Below, one piece after another: positions 60,121 to 64,000 of a DNA stretch of 64,000 nt (position 1 is its first letter; each line of letters opens with the position of its first letter). Origin of the DNA: MTP4 sp052056915 (GTDB taxonomy: Archaea; Halobacteriota; Methanosarcinia; Methanosarcinales; Methanosarcinaceae); the NCBI RefSeq assembly GCF_052056915.1, contig NZ_CP195119.1, forward strand, positions 2,852,001 through 2,916,000, given 5' to 3'. Under the pieces are notes generated by a model, which worked only from the letters and a program-made list of their open reading frames with translations, did not search any database and was not told the origin of the DNA. The translations under genes were made by a program, and so were the position numbers.

Positions 60121-61956
60121 TTAAGCAGAGTTTTTCCTTACATTCACGAAGTTTTCCAGGTTATAGATCCCATAGAGGGGGTCGGCGTACCAGCCTTCGA
60201 ATTCCCGGTTGAACGGCGTTACCACGTTGTTCCAGTAGAGAGGAATTGCGGGCAGCTCTTCTGCATAGTAGTCCTGAAGTTCGTGTGCGCAGGTTTCAAG
60301 TTCTGCAGGGTCCGTTGTTGCCAGGATCTCGTCGCAGAGTTCCAGGAACTCGGGGTCGTCAACGTTGTGCATAACTCCCTGCCCTGTCCTTCTGGAATCG
60401 AAGTAACCGCTTCCCCAGCTTGCGTGCATCAGCATTCCCCAGGGGGTTGAACGGGTGACGGTCAGGTCATAGGTATAGCTGTCCTTGAGGGTAAACCAGG
60501 TATCTTTGTCGACTGTCCTCAGCTCTGCGGCAAGGCCCACTTCTTCCAGGTATTCCTTGAGCAGTTCTCCTGTGCGGGCATAGTCCGTCCTTACCAGGAT
60601 TTCAAGTTCGATGTCTTTCCCGTCTTTGTCTTCAAGAATGCCGTTTCCGTTGCTGTCTGCATATCCTGCTTTTTCCAGAGCCTCTCTTGCCTTTTCAGGG
60701 CTGTATTCAAGCTTTTCGGTTTCCTTGAATGCCTCCATGGACGGAGGCACGAAGCCGCGGTTCGGGACATCCCCGTACCCGAGGGTCTCGAGCCTGACGA
60801 GCTCCTCATAATTTATGGCGTAGGAAAGCGCTTCCCTGAATTCAAGGTCCGAGAGAGGGGCTTTCTTCAGGTTCGGAGCCAGGAAGACAAGTCCGATGTT
60901 CGTCTTTTCCAGGAAGTCGAAATTCCCGGTCTTTTCAAGTTGTTCGATGTTCGGGTAGGGGTAGGACCCGGCATACTTATAATATGTGTCAGCATCGCCT
61001 TTTTCAAGGGCCAGGGTGGCGACGTCCACGTTCGAGTAATAATGGACCTCCACGTTTCCGAATGCCGGGGCTTTTCCTTTCCAGTACGGATTTTTCTCGA
61101 AAACAAGTTTTCCGGCATTGAGGTCTATCAGTTTGAGGTAGTAGGGCCCGCAGCCCACATAGGGGCCTTCGTTTACGTATTCCATGGGGTTCTCAATCGA
61201 TTCCCATACATGGGCGGGCAGGATGTTATAGGTTGCAAATTCCAGATTGATTCGGGTGTAAGGCTTGTTGAATTTGAAGGTCACGGAGTTGTCTGCATCC
61301 GAAAACGTAGAGCTTTCCAGGGTATCGTTGATCCACCTTGCCCAGGGGGTCTCTTTCCCGTAATAGCGGATGGAAAACTCCACGTCTTCCGGGGTTACCT
61401 TTTCCCCATCGCTCCAGTAAAGGTCGTCCCGGATGTAAAAGGTCCACTGTGTGTTATTTTCCGAAACCTCATAGCTTTCCGCCAGTTGTCCTACAAGGCG
61501 CCCGTCAGCATCCATTTTCATGAGGGGCGGGTTTGAGAGGTGGGCGAAAACCCCAAGGCTGGAATCCCCTATGAAGGATGCGGATTTTATCACGCTTGGG
61601 GTCGCTATTTTCAGGACCGAGCCATCGGATTCCGCAGCTTGCTCCAGGTATGCGGCTGCTGCCCCGGCAAGAAACTCCGCTTCAGGCAGTTCTCCTTCTC
61701 CTTCTTCTTCTCCCAGGTACAGGACTTTCATGTACAGGATGATGGCATCCGAAAGCTCAGCTTTTGACATCGAGAGGCTTTCTCCCGCACCCCCGCTTCC
61801 TGCTGCTCCCGCGGGAAGCACGTTTGCAACGAGCATGAGGATGAGTACGGTTAAGATCATTCCCTGTTTCAATCCCCGTTTTGGTTCTTGTCTCAACCCC
61901 TGCTTCAATCCTTTTTTTAATCTCTGTCTTACAGGTTGTTTGATCTCGTGTTTCAT
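60121..61956 (-). CDS. ABC substrate-binding protein, family 5 (1), with N-terminal extension
   Basis: A protein of about 611 residues. It starts with a Lys/Arg/Gln-rich segment of about 32 residues in repeats (RLKKGLKQGLRQEPKRGLKQG), then a signal helix (MILTVLILMLVANVLPAGAAG). A small helical module follows (KAELSDAIILYMKVLYLGEEEGEGELPEAEFLAGAAAAYLEQ), like the short module found on archaeal surface proteins. The binding domain starts VLKIATPSVIKSAS and runs parallel to its neighbour (SYEVSENNTQWTFYIRDDLYWSDG). ATG 61956 is four bases past the upstream stop (TGAGATG); a longer frame from 61989 overlaps the upstream gene. Confidence 0.9.
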   Translation of the reverse strand: MKHEIKQPVRQRLKKGLKQGLRQEPKRGLKQGMILTVLILMLVANVLPAGAAGSGGAGESLSMSKAELSDAIILYMKVLYLGEEEGEGELPEAEFLAGAAAAYLEQAAESDGSVLKIATPSVIKSASFIGDSSLGVFAHLSNPPLMKMDADGRLVGQLAESYEVSENNTQWTFYIRDDLYWSDGEKVTPEDVEFSIRYYGKETPWARWINDTLESSTFSDADNSVTFKFNKPYTRINLEFATYNILPAHVWESIENPMEYVNEGPYVGCGPYYLKLIDLNAGKLVFEKNPYWKGKAPAFGNVEVHYYSNVDVATLALEKGDADTYYKYAGSYPYPNIEQLEKTGNFDFLEKTNIGLVFLAPNLKKAPLSDLEFREALSYAINYEELVRLETLGYGDVPNRGFVPPSMEAFKETEKLEYSPEKAREALEKAGYADSNGNGILEDKDGKDIELEILVRTDYARTGELLKEYLEEVGLAAELRTVDKDTWFTLKDSYTYDLTVTRSTPWGMLMHASWGSGYFDSRRTGQGVMHNVDDPEFLELCDEILATTDPAELETCAHELQDYYAEELPAIPLYWNNVVTPFNREFEGWYADPLYGIYNLENFVNVRKNSA

Positions 61957-61957
61957 C

Positions 61958-62512
61958 TCACTGCCCCCTCTTTTTTCCGCGTCTCCCATTCCTCACAACC
62001 ACAAAAACAGCAGCCAGAACTCCGGTGATCCCCGGAAGAATTCCCGCAGGGCTTTTTTCGGCTTCTGCTTTCTGATCTTCCGCAGCTTTCGAATCGGGAT
62101 CTACGGAAACTTCCGCAGCCCGGATCGTACCTTCTTCCTGGTTCAGGATATCATTCCACCTGCCTTCGAAAGTCCCGCTGCCTGAAGCCGGGGCCTTTAC
62201 CCTGTAGACGATTTCCCCGTCGTCAAGCACGGAAAAAACAAGGTTCTGCCCTGAAACATCGACTCTTCCGTCTCCGGGATACTCTGTCTCAACATAGGTG
62301 AAACCCTCGGGGATACTTTCCACGATTCCTGCAGCCTTGAGCCCGGAAATTGTGAGGGTAACGTCAAATTCCTCATTCGGCGCCGGATTTTCCGTTGAAA
62401 AACTTCTTGTTACACCGCTTTCCTCTGCCAATGCCGGAACTGTGAAGGATGCAATAAATAAAATTATGAATATAAGACTCAATAAAAATCTTAAAGTTCT
62501 TTTTTTCTTCAT
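61958..62512 (-). CDS. Surface protein with PGF-CTERM-like tail, first gene of the ABC operon
   Basis: A 184-residue secreted protein: signal peptide (about 1-29), one beta-sandwich domain (about 33-125; FSTENPAPNEEFDVTLTISG, EGFTYVETEYPGDG), an Ala/Glu/Lys linker and a C-terminal AGILPGITGVLAAVFVVVRN followed by basic residues. The tail is like a PGF-CTERM/archaeosortase signal but with PAG-ILPG instead of PGFG. It is tightly linked to the two binding proteins and may help hold them or capture the substrate at the cell surface. ATG 62512. Confidence 0.8.
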   Translation of the reverse strand: MKKKRTLRFLLSLIFIILFIASFTVPALAEESGVTRSFSTENPAPNEEFDVTLTISGLKAAGIVESIPEGFTYVETEYPGDGRVDVSGQNLVFSVLDDGEIVYRVKAPASGSGTFEGRWNDILNQEEGTIRAAEVSVDPDSKAAEDQKAEAEKSPAGILPGITGVLAAVFVVVRNGRRGKKRGQ

Positions 62513-62825
62513 TTTGTTTCCATCCTTTAATACGATTGGTAGAACAAATAATTAAAAATCATACAAAAATCTATTTTTTTATGTGATTGAGTTTTAACAA
62601 TTTCGTGATATAAACCTTTTGATTTTTTTGTTGGATATATAAAAAAACAGATTTTGGTTGTTATTTGTATCTTTAAGGTCAGAAATCCGAGAAAGGAAAT
62701 AGAGAAATCACTGTATCAATATCCAATTAATTAAAACAGTGCTGGGTCCGAAAAAAAGAAGTTCAAAAAAGATTTTCAAAAATTATTTCAAAAAACGTTT
62801 CAAAATTATTTCCTGAATTTCTTCC
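62513..62825 (-). promoter_or_regulatory. Promoter region of the ABC operon
   Basis: No gene is seen. On the minus strand GGTTTATATC (62607-62616), preceded by AAAA, is a TATA candidate about 95 bases before the ATG at 62512. The right half, with many TTTCAAAAA words on the plus strand, gives a T-rich minus-strand run that may end the PHP gene transcript. Confidence 0.4.
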
Positions 62826-63845
62826 TTATCTCTGTTTCCCCAGCTTAATACCCCGCTTCATGTTCTCCTGAATCTTCTTTGCCAGTGACTCTTCCGAGTG
62901 CAAATATAAGAATGCCGGGAGCCCGCTTTTTGATATAAGGTAGAGGAGGTTTACGGTTGTCCGGTTGAGTTTGGGGGAGTGGTTTAAAATCCCGCTTGTG
63001 GAGACTTTTACCAGGGTGTCTATGGATTTTATCCCGGTAAGGAAGGATTTTCTTTCCTGTCTAGGGCTTTTCTCGAAGATCAGGTCTATCCATTCGTTCA
63101 TCTCTTCTATCAAAGTCTCCCTGGTCAGGTCTTCAGGGACTATGTAATTTCTTCCTTTTTCGATATTCCCGAAAAATTCCCTGAAACTCTCTCCCTCTGC
63201 CAGGGTGTACACCTGCCCGAGCTTTCCGGTATGGGTGTCCGTGGTAGCTGCAACACCTTTCCCGAACTTTTCCGCAAGGGCTATCGTAAGCTCGTTTTTC
63301 GGCTTCAGCTCGTGCATGTTGTACTCAAGCACGGGAAAGAGCTTTGCAAGCTCCATGACCGTTTCAGGGTCCGGGTCCTGGTGGAAATCCGCCCAGAAAG
63401 GGTGGTTGTACAGGAAAGGCAGCTTGTGCTTTCTCAGGTAGCCCAGGAAGCTCTCCATATTCTGTTCCCTTTCCGCAATCTCCCTGAGTTCGATAAACTC
63501 TTCCCTGTCAAAGTCGAAGACGTTCACGTGTACCGTATGCCCTACTCTCCCGGGGTCGTACACCGTCATTTCAGCCCCCGTTACCAGCCTCTCCCGCTCC
63601 CAGCCCAGGGTTTCGTACGCCCCCACGGTGTCGTGGTCGGTAAAAGTGATGAAGTCCAGCCCCATATCCAGGGCTTTTTGGTAGAGGTTCTCAGGCTTCA
63701 GGTCCTCTGCCGGGAGCACGTCAAAGGAACAGGTCGTGTGCACGTGCAGGTCTGCCCATTTCCAGCCCTCAGCCCTGAGCTCCGCTGCTCGCTCAGGTGA
63801 AATCATCTTTTCTCTGTAATTCCTTGCCCTACCCCCTGTAGGCAT
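62826..63845 (-). CDS. PHP-domain metal-dependent phosphoesterase
   Basis: A 339-residue protein with a PHP fold (about 25-230): DLHVHTTCSFD near 32, TFTDHDTVGAYE near 67, the Glu of GAEMTV near 92, LYNHPFWADF near 150 and TTDTHTGKLG near 205 provide the expected metal ligands. The C-terminal 100 residues are helical with an LTGIKSIDTLVKVSTSG segment and no recognised motif. PHP proteins hydrolyse phosphoester bonds; the substrate is unknown. Start ATG 63845 gives a short basic extension; ATG 63806 (MISPERAAEL) is an equally good choice. Nothing is seen in 63846-64000. Confidence 0.85.
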   Translation of the reverse strand: MPTGGRARNYREKMISPERAAELRAEGWKWADLHVHTTCSFDVLPAEDLKPENLYQKALDMGLDFITFTDHDTVGAYETLGWERERLVTGAEMTVYDPGRVGHTVHVNVFDFDREEFIELREIAEREQNMESFLGYLRKHKLPFLYNHPFWADFHQDPDPETVMELAKLFPVLEYNMHELKPKNELTIALAEKFGKGVAATTDTHTGKLGQVYTLAEGESFREFFGNIEKGRNYIVPEDLTRETLIEEMNEWIDLIFEKSPRQERKSFLTGIKSIDTLVKVSTSGILNHSPKLNRTTVNLLYLISKSGLPAFLYLHSEESLAKKIQENMKRGIKLGKQR

Positions 63846-64000
63846 AGAATCCCGATTTATGTCTTTTTATTATTTTTGCGGAATTCTATATTTTCCCGTG
63901 TATTATTATATGTCGCTTTTTTAGATTAAGTTTTTCGGGATTTTACGTTTTTCATTTTACTGCTCTCTCAGGTTTAGTGTTTGAAAACGATCTAACTCCC

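Overview
The window reads as chromosome of a Methanosarcina, most probably of the M. acetivorans type. The main evidence is the seven-haem cytochrome MmcA directly followed by rnfCDGEAB (15.8% of what is known from M. acetivorans-like, Rnf-based strains is not needed to see this: the motifs are in the sequence), the membrane heterodisulfide reductase genes hdrE-hdrD, a methanogenesis marker 9 gene, DmrX, S-layer proteins with the Methanosarcina double domain and a PGF-CTERM tail, an archaeal histone, MCM, RfcS and an archaeal RNase P RNA. TTG and GTG starts, purine-rich ribosome sites and very T-rich intergenic DNA fit the genus. The species call is inference.

Layout. 1-765: end of an IS66 element (minus strand) whose transposase frame carries one internal TAG. 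1.2-6.3 kb: two tandem S-layer paralogues. 6.4-10.1 kb: CDF metal transporter, DUF1614 membrane protein, diadenylate cyclase (DacZ type), ThpR. 10.1-10.6 kb: a 26-bp tandem array and an inverted-repeat element. 10.7-19.6 kb: apbE (minus), a 1.26-kb regulatory gap, then mmcA-rnfCDGEAB and a small membrane protein, ended by a hairpin terminator. 20.2-25.1 kb: acidic lipoprotein without a normal start codon, rfcS, a small multidrug export family protein, a ferredoxin, histone, methyltransferase. 25.9-30.9 kb: pycB-pycA-birA plus a secreted S-layer-like protein. 31.1-36.6 kb (minus): two coiled-coil proteins, DUF424, MCM, TrmJ, ferredoxin. 36.7-43.7 kb: a MITE-like element, rubrerythrin-like protein, small siroheme sulfite reductase, hdrED, two DUF116 proteins, geranylgeranyl reductase. 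43.7-44.1 kb: rnpB (minus). 44.4-48.1 kb: marker 9, CitG-like, DUF447, DmrX. 48.5-54.3 kb (minus): a 1922-residue repetitive surface protein. 54.8-62.5 kb (minus): a peptide/nickel-type ABC operon with two binding proteins and a surface protein. 62.8-63.8 kb: PHP-domain protein.

How it works together. MmcA-Rnf and HdrDE are two ends of the membrane electron transport chain: Rnf oxidises ferredoxin and exports sodium ions, HdrDE reduces CoM-S-S-CoB with methanophenazine electrons. ApbE, next to the operon, would attach FMN covalently to RnfG and RnfD. Pyruvate carboxylase and its biotin ligase supply oxaloacetate for biosynthesis. The marker 9/CitG-like/DUF447/DmrX group looks like a pterin (tetrahydrosarcinapterin) cofactor cluster.

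A recurring feature of the window is short-unit tandem repeats in intergenic DNA, several beginning within 40 bases after a stop codon. I saw no CRISPR array, no tRNA and no rRNA. The least understood items are the amber codon in the transposase, the lipoprotein start, the GTTAAC cluster before pycB, and the two small inverted-repeat elements.
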